Origin: Haliotis asinina
Lineage: Eukaryota > Mollusca > Gastropoda > Lepetellida > Haliotidae
Direction of reading: 5' to 3'
NCBI RefSeq assembly: GCF_037392515.1
Contig: NC_090280.1
Location: forward strand, 18,292,001-18,356,000
DNA length: 64,000 nt
Position numbers and translations under genes: made by a program. This document shows, one piece after another, positions 47,118 through 60,000 of this stretch. Under the pieces are notes generated by a model. The model ran no database searches. It was not told the DNA's origin and saw nothing but the letters and a program-made list of their open reading frames with translations. The first letter of the stretch is position 1; the number at the start of each line of letters is the position of its first letter.

Positions 47118-47218
47118 GTTATCACATCGTGTCTTGGGGAAATACAGGGTTTTATAAGTCCCTCGGGACTGATAAAATGCCATATTTCCCTCGACATGAT
47201 GTGATAACTTATGATATG
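47118..47218. repeat. 101-bp imperfect palindrome
   Basis: The left arm starts gttatcacatcgtgtc and the inverted right arm starts gttatcacatcatgtc. The arms are about 48 nt at roughly 80% identity and meet at a central ccctcggga. It may be a small foldback element together with the hairpin at 46905-46935. Confidence 0.65.
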
Positions 47219-47686
47219 CAAGATACACCATATATGTAGTTGGCAAGTGTATACATGTGAAGACTAGAGTGTTTCTGAATACATATTTCTTTTTATATAT
47301 GCATGGTAAATATAATATTGTACACGTTTGATTATATTCTCCCGAGATGTACAAAAGAGACTACAAATTTATGGATAGATGGAAATTTCCAAAAGTGTTC
47401 CGGAAGAAGGTTATTCGGATTTCATTGTACAAGTGGCATATAAGTGTGAAATGATACTCGTCCTCTACACTGGTGTTGCAAATGGGACAGAGACGTAAAC
47501 CTGGTTCGATTGATTGCCACCTACCTTGTTATAACGTAATGGCAAGACATTGCATATGAATTTGATGAAAGTAGAGCGCACCAGTTTTCTGATATGATAT
47601 GCAGGTATCTTTCTGGTTCAAGTATGAATTTTATGATCTAGAGCTGTTATTCAAAATGGAAGTCCAGCTTTGAGAAAATTCATTTA

Positions 47687-48440
47687 TCAACACATTTTTA
47701 AACAACTATACAAATAAAAATTCATCACCAACAGTTTGGCTAATCCAGTTATACCCAAAGCAATGAGAAAACAGTAGATTTTACGAATGATACCCAACTC
47801 TTTTTTTCCAATGTCATCAAAATACCTTAACATATTATACGCTTTCCTGGGCAGTCTACAATCGCTCATTCTGACCAATTTTAACCAACAGTGTAAAAGA
47901 TGTATGTAAGCATTTATATATATTGGATGGCAACCACAGTACAGTGCAGAATTTGGATATGCTGTTATGTATGAAAGCAGATACACTTCCTGACAATCTC
48001 CCATGTCTGGCAGTTTTTAATGCCTTCTCTATATATTGCGTATAGTCAGATAATTCAGGGACAACAATGATACTGTCACTAAATGTCTCATACAGAAAAA
48101 TTATTTGAAACCTAATCAAGCAGGAAATGAAATCTGTATCCTCAGATTTAGAGGCTATACCTTTGATGTTCCAAGAAAGAATCTCTAAAAAATGTGTTGG
48201 TGAGTACTTATCTTATATGCTATAAGCTGTTGGGGCAGGATGCTTAGGGCTTTAGCCACACCCCTATTCCTCAGGAGTAGATGGAGTCAGTGCTTCAGCC
48301 TCTCGACTGCTGCCATGTGTGGGTTCAGACTCTTGTCTTGTAGCCCGTGGCCGTGCAGCTGTTTTTCTGCGGACCGGGACACTGGTTCTGGTGCTTGCGG
48401 TTTCCTTTTCGTGCATCGGTCTTGTGATCAGTTAACCATT
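47687..48440 (-). mobile_element. LINE fragment: endonuclease start joined to C-terminal domain
   Basis: On the minus strand, from about 48185 downward, the frame reads LEILSWNIKGIASKSEDTDF, then IIFLYETFSDSII, then TARHGRLSGSVSAFIHNSIS. This is the start of an AP-type endonuclease domain of a non-LTR element. Upstream (to about 48440) is a basic, polar coding-like stretch (RKTAARPRATRQESEPTHGS) typical of the linker before the endonuclease. Downstream the sequence jumps to CRLPRKAYNMLRYFDDIGKK, which resembles the far C-terminal domain of such polyproteins. The reverse transcriptase in between is missing, so a large internal deletion is inferred. Assignment is by motif memory. Confidence 0.6.
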
Positions 48441-48920
48441 TTTGTAGAAGGCAGTCAATTTATGTCTTCGCTTGTCAGCGATAATTGATCTCTGATTTTG
48501 GGTAAGGTCATTTGATATACCAATATTGTTGCTTTTAAAATATTGACGTTTTCTAAGGACATGAATATTTTGTCAGAAGTGTAATAGTGTAAGACGGAAT
48601 GAGCATTCCATTGATGTTCATCAAATAAAACATTGGTTGACAGTGTGAAATGGAAGTCATGTTTACACTAGGATTTTCACATGGAATGATAAACCATTGT
48701 TAAAGAGTGTATTTTCTTTAACACTATGAACAAACTGAGAGTGTTAAGGAATCATGAAACTTAGCCAGTCCTTATTACCTAGTTAAGTGAAGATGTTCAA
48801 CAGATGAATAATGGACATTGTGTCTTAACATGTGCTCTCTCACATGAGCAGTTGTTTTCTACAAAAGTTTAGCTTAGTTCATGGACATTGTCGTATTCTG
48901 ATTCTGTACATTACTACTCA

Positions 48921-49094
48921 TGACACGATTAACTGGCTCAGGTGGTCAAGCTTGCTGACCTTGTTGACTCGTCATAGTATCCCAATTGTGTACATAGATG
49001 TTCATGGTTTTGATCACTGGATAGAATGGACCAGGCTTGATTATTTACAGACTGCAGTTATATAGCGGAAATATCAATAAGCGCAGCATTGAAC
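48921..49094 (+). repeat. SINE-B, head truncated
   Basis: tcaggtggtcaagcttgctg, gcttgattatttacagactg and agcgcagcattgaac. Confidence 0.75.
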
Positions 49095-49109
49095 AAACGC
49101 CAAACAAAA

Positions 49110-49231
49110 ACAAAGCAATATTTCAGTTTGTGGAAACGTCAGGAATGGGTTTACACATAGTACCCATGTGGGGAATCAAACCCAGGCTCATGCGTGACAA
49201 GTGGGTGCATCAACTACTGGGCTACACATTT
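49110..49231 (-). repeat. SINE-A, tail truncated
   Basis: catagtacccatgtggggaa, tcaaacccaggctcatgcgt and aactactgggctacac. Confidence 0.75.
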
Positions 49232-49624
49232 CTCCAAGCTCATTCAGACATCTGGCACAGGTTAACATAAAAAACCTCACTAGTTGGCAATTATTTACTT
49301 TGATTTTATTCAGAGAATTACATTATGAAAATGTCACCATGGAGAATTATATAAAAATGTGTCACATGCACTGTGGTTTACCTATACATAAGTCAATAAA
49401 ACGTCAGTATAAATGTCAACAAAGGCAAGAATTAAAAACAGTCTCTGTCAGCCTTGATATTCAAATATGTTCAATGTAAAGTATGACCAAAGCATCTGCT
49501 GTGACAAGACAGAAATGTCTTCATTCCATAATAATTCATAAGAAAACTTTGGAAAGTCGTAAATGGGGTCATTGTTGTACTCTGATTCAGACTGACCCAC
49601 ACAGTCTACATGTGTTATAGGAAT

Positions 49625-49783
49625 AAGTGAGGTTAGCTTTATGGCACCTTTAGCAATAGGTCAGCAATATCATGGCAGGGGACACCAGGAATAGGTTTCA
49701 CACATTGTATAGATGTGGGGGAATCGATCCAAGGTCTTCTGAGTAACAAGTCAACATTCTAACCACTAGACTAACAGTCCCAC
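49625..49783 (-). repeat. SINE-A, near full
   Basis: caatatcatggcaggggaca, gggaatcgatccaaggtctt and ttctaaccactagactaaca. Confidence 0.8.
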
Positions 49784-50640
49784 ATGTTATGTGAATCATT
49801 AGAAACATTAGAAAAAATGTATAACATCTCTTGTTCTGCTCTCAAAACACTAAACCAGGTTTTTACAAATTATACATATTGGTAATTTAGTTGTGCAAGC
49901 AAACCATAACCGGGCATCGCAAGAACCCCCCCAAAAAATGTTTCCTAAACATTTTTGTGGACAAACGTACCATAACATAAACTCATTAGATTTGTTCAGG
50001 TGAGCTAACAGTATCATAGTAATAACTTTTGGAATGTAGAAATGAAGGAACGTACAAATGGAAATGGCCTACAATATGGCCTACATTATGGCCTACAATA
50101 TGGCCCATGTCTGTAAATACATAGCATTGTGCAAAGAAACATACACCAATTAATACTATGAACAAGATAATCAAGGATACTTCCTGTTGAGACATGTATA
50201 CAAGTATCTTGTTTACATTGAGGAAATTGCATCAGTTGTCTTGACTTAATACACTACATCAAGAATCATACCTTCTAAAATTTAATTTGCTGTTCATAAT
50301 GAATGTTGATAAATGTCCAGAGCCTATGGAAAATCACTGATGCGAGTGAGATAGATCAACTGACTGAATATTTTATCAATAGGTCCACAAGTAATATCCT
50401 TGAATGAAAACTCAGAATATTGAATTTCAAGTCACAACTTCGAAACAACTGATTACATCCTTTGAAAGGAGCCAAAGCAGTTCATTTCAATCCCTTTTGG
50501 TCAATACAATTTACCCAATGAACAATTCCATTATTGCTTTAAAAATGGGATAAAATTACATTTCTTCAAAATTTTCTAACTCACATTAAGGTTTGTGCTT
50601 AGCTCGGCAAATCAAACTGCTTGGTGGAAGTCTAGGGTGG
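49784..50640. other. AT-rich DNA, no gene seen
   Basis: It contains a short tandem atggcctaca run at 50065-50105, giving a His-Val-Gly repeat frame that is probably not coding. Confidence 0.45.
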
Positions 50641-50649
50641 GTGATTCGA

Positions 50650-50811
50650 GAATGAGTGAGGTTGGTTTTACACTGTTTTCAGCAATATTCCAGCAATATG
50701 ACTGCGAGGGACACCAGAAATAGGCTTCACACATTATACTTGTGTAGGGAATGGAATTCAGGTCTTCGATGTGAAGAGCAAAAACTTAACCCACAAGGCC
50801 ACCCCATCACC
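50650..50811 (-). repeat. SINE-A, near full
   Basis: gagtgaggttggttttacac, gcaatattccagcaatatga and acttaacccacaaggccacc. Confidence 0.8.
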
Positions 50812-51182
50812 CATCAACAGGAATGGATCCATCTGTGTTAGTAGGTTACCGGAAGACCAGCCCTGGACTCCACCACATGAAACATATAAAACCCTGTTAT
50901 TTTCATCCTCGTAGGTAATAAAATATCATTTCAAATGTTTTACCTACTACATGAAACTTAAAGCCACCAAGCTGCCATTTGGGGACCATGACTAATATAA
51001 GACAAACTATATGAACAAATATTTCATGACAGTTAATAATATATTGAGATAATAATGTAAGCTGTGGATGGTTATAATATTGATGATGAATGTAAAACAA
51101 CCTAATAAGCAGTTATAGTTGCCATGAAAAACTAGTTAGATTTATTCAACTATTTCTACTAAAATGTCGATTAAACATACAG

Positions 51183-51360
51183 TTGAGGTTGTCAAAACCA
51201 GCAGTTGCCAAATCTAGCAAGTTGTCAAAACCAGCAGCTGTTTAATCTGTCAAGTTGTCAACACCAGCATAATAATTTCAATCCCGTCTGTGGCTAGTAT
51301 ATTTATCATCACCTAAAACGTCTGCAATCTGGCTGCCGTCAATTCCGGATCTTGGCACGA
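51183..51360. repeat. Dispersed repeat, copy 2, with internal duplication
   Basis: gttgtcaaaaccagcagytg occurs twice, then caagttgtcaacaccagca; colinear with copy 1 near 903. Confidence 0.5.
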
Positions 51361-51581
51361 AATGTGAGCCACCCATATGTGTTTTTACAGTATTCAGTGC
51401 TGTTTGATAAGGCATGTTTTTGGGGAGTTGGGCGGATGTGTATTGTCAAAATTAATCTCGAGTTGAAACTATATGTTTGCTGACAAAGATTTTTTTATTG
51501 TCTTTTCTTGTCAATATGTGCAGTAATTGAGAGAACCATATGATAAAACATATGCATGCTGATTCTGTGAGAGACAAAAGT

Positions 51582-51837
51582 GGCCCCTATTTCTTGAGAC
51601 AAACTTAAGACTCACTTTTAACTTGCATTTTAGAAAACGCATTTCACAGAATGAACTGAAATTGGCATAAAACTCTTAGTATAGGAGACAATTTGAGTTT
51701 AGTGGCCAGAATACTTAAGTTGTTTGAGCTTTTATATTTCAAAAATGCAGTTGAGTTGAAAATTCAGCTGTTTCACATTGTAAAACTCAGTTAGACATTT
51801 GAGTAAATTCTTAAGTTTGTTTTGAGAAATCAGGGCT
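51582..51837. mobile_element. 256-bp MITE with ...acaaacttaag inverted termini
   Basis: The left end reads ggcccctatttcttgagaca and the inverted right end reads agccctgatttctcaaaaca; both continue acttaag. This gives roughly 29-bp terminal repeats with a few mismatches. It is AT-rich and non-coding. No target duplication is obvious. Confidence 0.65.
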
Positions 51838-52202
51838 AGGTTCCATTCCAGTCAAAGTTAATAATGTCGTCCTTATAATCCTTCATGTTGTCTAGACTGG
51901 ACTTGTTCTTAAGTCCTGCCAAGTGCTGGTTTAGACAACTTCCACATTAAGATATAAAGAAGATTTATCTGGGTGTCTGCAGTGACAGACGACAACTCAG
52001 CACCATGTTAACATGCATACATTCTGTATCCTTGAAATTTCTCAAACTTCTTTTTAAAACATGTAATTATTACAACATACATAATGGAGGAGGTAATGAA
52101 CATGAAAAGTATCGTCTCATGAAAGTGTCAGGGGTAATGCCTTCGAGAAACATATGCATATTTTCCTGTACAAATTTGAACAAAAACAAAATCACAGTTC
52201 AG

Positions 52203-52789
52203 CATTACGAACATGTACATTTAAGTAACAGACAACCGTCTTCAAATAATCAGACACCAAGGACGTTTAACATGTATACTTGTGTAATGCAGATCCATTT
52301 TCCAAAGATCAGAAAGCAAGGAAGTAAAACATTTACATTTGGGTAATACACTTGCAACCGTTTTCAAATGATCAGAAAGCAAGGAAGTAAAACATCTACA
52401 TTTGGGTAATACACTTGCAACCGTATTCAAATGATCAGAGAGAAGGCAATAAAACATCTACATTTGGGTAATACACTTGCAACCATTTTCAAATGATCAG
52501 ACATCAAGGAAGTAAAACATCTACATTTGGGTAATACACTTGCAACCGTATTCAAATGATCAGAGAGAAGGCAATAAAACATCTACATTTGGGTAATACA
52601 CTTGCAACCATTTTCAAATGATCAGACATCAAGGAAGTAAAACATCTACATTTGGGTAATACACTTGCAACCGTATTCAAATGATCAGAGAGAAGGCAAT
52701 AAAACATCTACATTTGGGTAATACACTTGCAACCATTTTCAAATGATCAGACATCAAGGAAGTAAAACATCTACATTTGGGTAATACAC
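52203..52789. repeat. 62/63-bp minisatellite with a dimeric pattern
   Basis: aaaacatctacatttgggta recurs at 52389, 52451, 52514, 52576 and 52639. Two unit types alternate (gagagaaggcaat and gacatcaaggaagt), giving a 125-bp higher-order period. The first units are more diverged. Confidence 0.9.
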
Positions 52790-52793
52790 TTAA

Positions 52794-54794
52794 AGGGGCA
52801 CTGATGCGGAGCGAATAATGTTTCTCGCCAAGGGTCTAATTACGAAACCAAACCGCAAATTGGTCAGCGCCCGCTCCTTCGACCGTGACGGACAAAGGAA
52901 CTGGGCTCCTGTCCATATTAGCAGAATTTCTTCACCTAAACAGTCAGGAGGCCGGATGCCCATCATATGCCATTTGTTTAAAAATATCCATGGTATTCCT
53001 TGTCTGATCGTAACCAAATATCCCAGCAGTGCAGTTCTTTTCGGATGCTTGGATGGTATCTAGTTACTGATCCAATTTGATCCTATTTCTGTGTTTTTAA
53101 CCTCCATATTTAATCATGTTACATGAAAATATGATGTCTACAGGCAAGTAGCAAGTCATTTGTTTCAGTACGGAAGATTGCAAAGCTTTATATATAGGTA
53201 GTTTTGAGTGTTGGTTCAGCTGTGATAGGAAATATCACACGTAAATTTGGGTAGCTATGGTAGCTACAATGGTTTATTATTTATGATAATAAAAACACAC
53301 AGTTGATTTATTTGAATTCGTAAACAATAAACGACGACTTTGCCTTTGGTAGAGAAATCTGAAAATTGTCTTACGTAAAAAAACCCTTATTTCACCTATT
53401 TACCCAAGTACACAGCAAATGCCTGTGTGTATTCCTTATGTAACGAAATTCCGTTGGTATCCTCAAAACAGTTTCGGCCCCTAAGTGTTTTCAGGCTGCA
53501 CGCGACACAGAGATTACATCTTCCTTGCTGTAACTCGCGTTTGATGGTGTAAACCTACACGTGTTATTTGTCATCATTCTCTGGATGGTCAATTAGTGAA
53601 TTTATAACAGGTATAATTAGCAGTAACACCACTTCGGTTACTCAACAAAGGTTCCCATTTGGCATTTCTCCTGTCTGGAGTAAATACGCAACATTACAAA
53701 TTAAGGTCTGTAATGTCAAATGTATTGTATGTTATGTAATATGTGCATGTAAGTGATGCAAGAGGGTTTATCAGCTGCGTTACAAAAACAAACATCGATC
53801 AAAGGATTAACCGATAACACACTGATTGATTAATTACTTTTATCTTCTAGCGGATTTGTCAAAAGGCAGTGTGTGTAGATGACTACACCCTGTCGTAAAG
53901 AGTGAGTGTAAAAACAACATCCTCCCTTCAAAGAATTAACCACCCTTGCGTTGATTGATTGATTGGTTAACTAAATTACTTAGAATAGTCGACATCATAC
54001 AATTAGTTGCCAGGTGTGCTATCTTGGGAGACCAATGAGAGGTTTATCTGGTTTTCACCAACGAAAGACGTGAAATGATGTGTTACTTTTTTGCAAACTG
54101 GACAGTTGCAAGACACGCAACACAGAGCAGGATTATTTACCAGCTGCAGATGAATGGAATACGATTTCTTTTACGTGGATATTGATGGATACATTCTTGA
54201 ACAAGGTAGTAGCCTGACATTGTTGCTATAAAATTAGTCTGTTTTACATTCATTATTTGCATTTTGTTTTAATTTATTTGTTGTAGCATTCAGCAGAATC
54301 TGTATGACAGAAAACACACACTAGATCGCGTATGTGTGTGAAATAGGATCCACATTGGCAATCTATACAATGTATAAATGTTGCTGTTGTGTTAGAAATT
54401 TACTATGAGTATAAGCAGATCGTGTGTTCTTTTATTAATTTTCAGAATCATACAAATATGACAATAAACTAATTAGGATTATGAGACAAAATATAGAGAC
54501 GTACATTGGCTTCGTTATTTTTCTGTCCTAATAGTTTTTTACCATTTCTAGCACTGGCAGATGATTAACCTTCAAAGTGTTTCATTTGTTTTCATAATAT
54601 ATTTGTAATGAAGTAAAAATGACTTCACCTAAGTTGATCTGTCTATAACTAAACTGTCAATTGCGCTTGCGGAATGCGCAGCAGAGGTCACGAACCAGTC
54701 ACGAATTGTGGGATATCATCCGGGTACTCACGGTAGAAAAACAATAACAAAAGTTTACACCAGTCCACGGAAATTGCTCCGCATCAGTGCCCCT
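52794..54794. mobile_element. 2.0-kb TTAA-flanked DNA transposon, Kolobok/T2-like, non-autonomous
   Basis: The left end, with its target site, reads ttaaaggggcactgatgcgg. The right end is its exact reverse complement, over at least 23 bp in total. TTAA lies on both sides (52790-52793 and 54795-54798). TTAA duplications with a TTAAAGGRR-type terminus are the hallmark I know from T2/Kolobok elements; piggyBac also uses TTAA but usually has CCC-type ends. The longest internal open frame is about 80 codons (52818-53063) with no recognised domain, so the copy appears non-autonomous. It interrupts a 62/63-bp minisatellite that resumes immediately at 54799. Confidence 0.85.
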
Positions 54795-54798
54795 TTAA

Positions 54799-54834
54799 TA
54801 CAATTTTCAAATGATCAGACATCAAGGAAGTATG
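54799..54834. repeat. Remnant minisatellite unit right of the TTAA element
   Basis: attttcaaatgatcagacat followed by caaggaagta is the same unit that was cut at 52789. Confidence 0.85.
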
Positions 54835-54876
54835 CTCAAAGTCCAAGGTAACTGTACATGATACAAACATCATATA

Positions 54877-54960
54877 TGAGGAAGGCTAATGGATAAAGTG
54901 CTTGCTTATCTTGACACAAATCTGGGTTTTATTCTCTCATGGGCACACTATAAATTAATT
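54877..54960 (+). repeat. SINE-A head, very diverged
   Basis: gaaggctaatggataaagtg and tctgggttttattctctcat resemble the A- and B-box segments only loosely. Confidence 0.35.
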
Positions 54961-55474
54961 GATGTCATTGAAAATTTTCAACTGAAATATCTTTGAAATT
55001 TTTCAACTGTCACTGAAACTTTTCAACTGATACATCATTCAACTTTTTCTCCAATGCAAACATCCATGATGACAGATTTGACTTAAAATCAAAGACTGAA
55101 TAAAACAAGACTGAATTAGCATGATAACAGATGACTGGCACAAAGGTATAGGTATACAATAGTAAGTAAGCTGATATTCTATCTACCAAATGTAATGTTA
55201 ATGCATCATTTGAACATGTTCGCTGATCTCAGTAATGATCATTTTAAATGAATCAAGTGATACCTCAGTTTTGGGGAAAGGTTAGCCAGACATGTTTGGA
55301 TTAATTTCTAATTATCCCACAAAATATGTTTCACGTGTAGTTGTTCCTTGCTTAACAACATGCACATCTTATGTCAGAGGCAGTGGCAGGTTTGCACAGT
55401 GTGGAAACATGAACGGCCTCATTTCATGGTTATTACTATAATTAGACATGTTTCATTACAAAGGAGTCGCATAC

Positions 55475-55534
55475 CGTGCTCCGACAAAGAACACTGACAC
55501 TGATCCAGTTGTTGTGGTGTTACAGGAAAACATG
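55475..55534 (-). CDS. Possible cytoplasmic-tail exon of the Ig gene
   Basis: A minus-strand stretch preceded by a strong pyrimidine tract and acceptor (ttttcctgtttag) runs 60 nt to a GTATGC donor. It is open in the phase 2 frame that the transmembrane exon at 57017 would require and also ends in phase 2. The encoded residues (about 20, Ser/Thr-rich then hydrophobic) have no recognised motif. Support is splice-signal and phase compatibility only. Confidence 0.2.
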
Positions 55535-55730
55535 CTAAACAGGAAAACACCAAAATAACTATCATGAATATCAAAAATGATTTGCAGTCTACATCTTCAA
55601 AGGGCACTCATCTTTTCAACCAAGCACCAAATCACTGTAATTTCAAATTACATCATTTCAAATAAATCACCTAGACAAACTATAGACTAATATTTTTAAG
55701 TTGAATACAGATAAGACCTGTGAAGATCTG

Positions 55731-55972
55731 GGCCCGGCTGTTCAAAACTCAGTTATCTTTTAACCATTAAGTACATCTAACTGACTATTAATTAAAAACA
55801 CCTTCCCTTGATTCAGGGATTGTTTTTACATAAATATGTGGTGTAAGTAATCACAATGATTCTGATTACCTGTGTACTGTTACATGTTTTAGCGTTTTCA
55901 CTGTAATATAAGTAAAAGATGCCAGAACGAATTAATCAGCGGTTAAGATAACCAAGTTTTGAACAACTGGGC
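55731..55972. mobile_element. 242-bp MITE with ctgttcaaaac-type inverted termini
   Basis: The left terminus ggcccggctgttcaaaactc and the inverted right terminus (tgcccagttgttcaaaactt) match over about 30 bp and continue into gttatctt...aacc on both sides. The interior is AT-rich and non-coding. It lies in the region where the 3' part of the Ig gene would run. Confidence 0.65.
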
Positions 55973-56065
55973 AACAGCTGTTTTTCCGTAGCCTGTGCTT
56001 ATAATAGACAATGGGATCATGTGGACAGGATCTTTGGATTGGTTGATTAATGCATAAAACTGTAT

Positions 56066-56163
56066 ATATCAAAGCTCATGGTGTTGATCATTGGATTCTG
56101 TGGTCCAGACATTACCTACTGGCCATGATGATGTAGTTGGAAAATTGCTGAGTGTTGCATTCA
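56066..56163 (+). repeat. SINE-B, 3' half
   Basis: gctcatggtgttgatcattg, ggtccagacattac and attgctgagtgttgcattc. Confidence 0.7.
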
Positions 56164-56383
56164 CAAACAAACAAAGAAAAACAAACACAAGAGAATATTC
56201 CCTCTTCTGACAGGAGTAAACAGTCACATGGGAGTATAACAAACCATATTCCCTTAAGGGATAAACATCCAATAAATTTATCCCACTGCCATGTTTTCAT
56301 TATCTAAAATTTGATGTGTGATATTTTCACCATATTTTTCAGCTGTATACAACTGTACTCACGTTAAGGCTTGAACAAATGTA

Positions 56384-56407
56384 ATATTATTATTATTATT
56401 ATTATTA
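56384..56407. repeat. (ATT)n microsatellite
   Basis: Eight consecutive att trinucleotides. Confidence 0.95.
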
Positions 56408-57016
56408 CTCAGGTGAGAGGTGAAAGATGAGTAACCACCATAAAATATTTACTGATACCTATAACAAAATATTCCCTTCTTTCAAAGATGTGGTGACCTC
56501 CATCAGCAAGACATGATTCCCTCATTTCTGGTGATTTATCGATGCTTCAATGTTAACAGTTTTATATAGTCTGATTTTTCAAAACCATACTGTAAAAGCA
56601 GAAACACAATATTGTGATATATTATAATATGAACAATAATAGTTTGAGATGCAGCTTCTTCCCTTAGAATCAAATCCTTGTTGTATTGAATATTGTTAGC
56701 TGAATCTCCTGTACCTTTTTGTTTGCCATATGCAGTGGTACAAAAATATTTTTAAAAAACTTAATCCGGCAGAAAAAGCACAGAATTTTTTAGAAAAACA
56801 CCATGCCGAAAGATGGTGCCCCGGTTTAAATTACAGATGGCTCCTCTCCACCCAGCAAAAAACTTTGATGCTGTCAGTTGCAAACATTGCAAACTGGGCA
56901 ATTCACCACTCAGATTTAACCATTTTCAAACATTTTCCTAGCAATGGACATAAATGGAATGATATACTTGAATGATACAATGAAAATGTTTCTTATCTCC
57001 CTTGGTCCTCACTCAC

Positions 57017-60000
57017 CGCCAGGTGGCACATATGATGGACAGCATAACAATCACAGGGGAGATAATCAAGTCCTGACCACCTGAAATACAGAGCAAAGTA
57101 ATATGTAGTCAACAAATTAAAATACACAGAACATATGCAGTGATTACAATTTGAAATGATGACATACATGTTTGGACTAAATTCTAAAGCTGTTGGACAT
57201 CTGGTATTGGCAAGATTTGAGGTCAAGGAAAACTTACAGGAGAATTATATGAATCTTAGAATCATTAAATGTGTGGTTGTTAAATAAAATAGATTTTAGC
57301 TGAGATTGCAACACCCTGTTCAATTTCTAAAACCTGGGCTTAGATCATTATTCATCCTGAGGCCAGGTCAATTTTATTTCTTGTTTTACAGATTTCTATC
57401 CTCAGAAAACCTAAAGGCAGGAGGGGAAAAAAGTCCCATAAATCACCAGTTTAAGTCACCAGAAATATACCTTCTAAATACTAAATTTTACTTCTGGCAG
57501 TTTATTAAGTGTACAATTGGGACAGAATACCATATCAAAAATAGAAGTCTTGTAAATTTACATTTTTGGCTCAGAAAGACATTAGGATTTCATTTCTTGA
57601 GCAGGCAAAATTAACTTTAATGCCTTTTCTCATTCTTGAAAAAAATGGCAGGAGGATCTGCAAAACAAGAAACAAAACTGGTCTGGCCTCAGCACTCAAT
57701 TCAAATGTTTATTTCACATGATTGTCCATGTTACTTTTGTGGCAGCTACAGCTACAGTAAATGTACGACTTAATCTGATGGTGATTAGAGGTGACCATTC
57801 TAAATTTGAGGGTTTGAATCCAGTACTTCAGCTAAACAGATACCTGGCCAGTGTTTGCCTTAATGCAGAAACCTGTGTTTTTTCAAGCAAAATACACACA
57901 AACAATAATTTGCACAAGTTTTGCAAGCATAGATTCTGGACTACTTAATCTTAAAACGTACCTGAAAACTGCAATATATATGAAACAACAATAACCTTCA
58001 GGGGTGTAATGAACATTTCACGAGCAAAAGATTTGGACTACATAATCATAATAGTTTTCCGCCGACATCCGTACAAAACCTACCACGAACACTGCTGACA
58101 TACAGCCCACCTACCATTCACAACGCCGTTGATGCTGGTTTCCATGGAGGTATCGATGTCACTGCCGATGATGCAGCGAAACTTGGTCTCATCCTCATCT
58201 GTGACCCTGTATACAAGGGAAGTGGTGCGATAGTAGGCGCAGTCCGTCACCAGAGCAGGAGGGTCTTGGGAAACTCCATTAGTGTATGGCTTCCAGGACC
58301 CCTGATGGGAAAAGACACAACATGAGTTTACCTTGATCTGCTGGCAAGCTCGTCATCAAGTTCTTGAAAGGCATTTAGAAGGTTGACCACCATGAATATG
58401 TGACATGCTTACAGCAGGGATGCCAACAATGCCTGGCTAAAAAATTATATGAGGTCGGAGCCCTAAATACGCGAGTTGGGGTCCCAAACGCAAATGAGTG
58501 TTTTGCCCCTCATGACGCTGGGGGTCTGGAAGGGGCCTCCTCCACAAAAAATGTTTTTCATGATGGAAATATGCAATTTCTTGCATTTCCTGGGCACACT
58601 TAACCTGATAAGACATTACTCAAATTAACATATCCTTCCCATCAAAAGTTTAGACTCACTAGAGTAAATATAACCATTCATACCACTTAGGTCAACCGGT
58701 CTAGACTAAATTTTGCAAAATATTCCATACTGTTTAAAGGCATAGTTTACATGTGAACTGATGTACTGTAAAACAAATTTGTAATGTTGAACAGATTATT
58801 GTCAGGAGTTTAAAAAACTATAAAAGTCACAGAAAATTGGTGAACTCCTTACAAAAGTTCACATCCAAACACCTGTTCACCTGCACAATATTTGCACATA
58901 CTTTTCAATAATTTGATGCATGATTTTCTCGCAATTCATCTGCATCAAGTTTGCAGTTGGTTCACCCAAGTTAGTGGTGATATCAATATTTGATGTAACC
59001 ACATATAAGTTAAGGAAGACACTGCAATTTGGAACAGTAGAAATTGCGATCAGAGTCTTGTGATTGTGGAGATTGTGATTGGAGTCTCTACTGGTTGAGC
59101 CTCTGATCCTACTAGTAGATATTGCAACTGGATTCTCTATTGGTAGAATCTCCCATCCTACTGGTAGATATTGATTACGGAAAAAGCTAAAGCTCAGGAC
59201 AGTGAACATTAATTTCACTCGGGACATATTTCCCGTAATAACTCGTACTTTGTGGGTTATTCTATTTATTACCCATTCTGTAACTAAACTGAGAAACCAG
59301 TACTTCTGAACTCCATGTCGCATCTTGCAATGTGTTTACGATGTAATCAGCTGATTTGTATTAATGCATGGATGAAACCAAACTGTATATATATATAGCC
59401 ACAATATAGCACAGTAGAAGATGGTATGAAAAACATCACATTTCACTGGTTTCCACATTCATTTGGTGGCGATTCATTAACCACATCACCTTGTAAAGAT
59501 TGAGTTTTAGTTCTAACGATTGCAATGTCATGTTTAATATTTAGCCACAGATGGCATATGAGCAGCCTTACTAAGATTTACTCAAGAAGTGGATGGCTGT
59601 GGTGGGATACAAAAGGACAAAAACCTGACAGTGTAAATTTTTTGGAACGTTAACTATTAACAGTGAACATCTTCAAGGGAACCATAAAACGCGGGAAAGG
59701 TGAACCGGTTTCTAAGAAGACGGTTCACAATTATCAATGTTAGTCAACATTTTGTGAAAACACAGTGTGACCTAGTTTTGGCTCGCGTCAGTGTCCTTGT
59801 CAGGAATGATAACTCTACAGTAACTTAGTCCGAGCCTAAGCCCACAACAGGCAAAATATGCCTTTTGGGGGCAGGTGGATGTCTGAAAGAAGAATCATTT
59901 GAAATAGTGAAGTTGAAAACTCCACCGTAAATTGGACCAGAAAAGAGAGTATGAACAGCATGGATGTCATGGGAAAGTGAGTTCATTCGGGACACGACTG

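Noticed and set aside
52818-53063. 81-codon frame inside the TTAA element
   Set aside because: Not recognised as transposase or captured gene; the opposite strand is equally open, so coding status is unsupported.
56730-56975. 81-codon plus-strand frame with a charged N-terminus
   Set aside because: Looked coding-like (NPAEKAQNFLEKHHAERW) but has no splice signals or family match.
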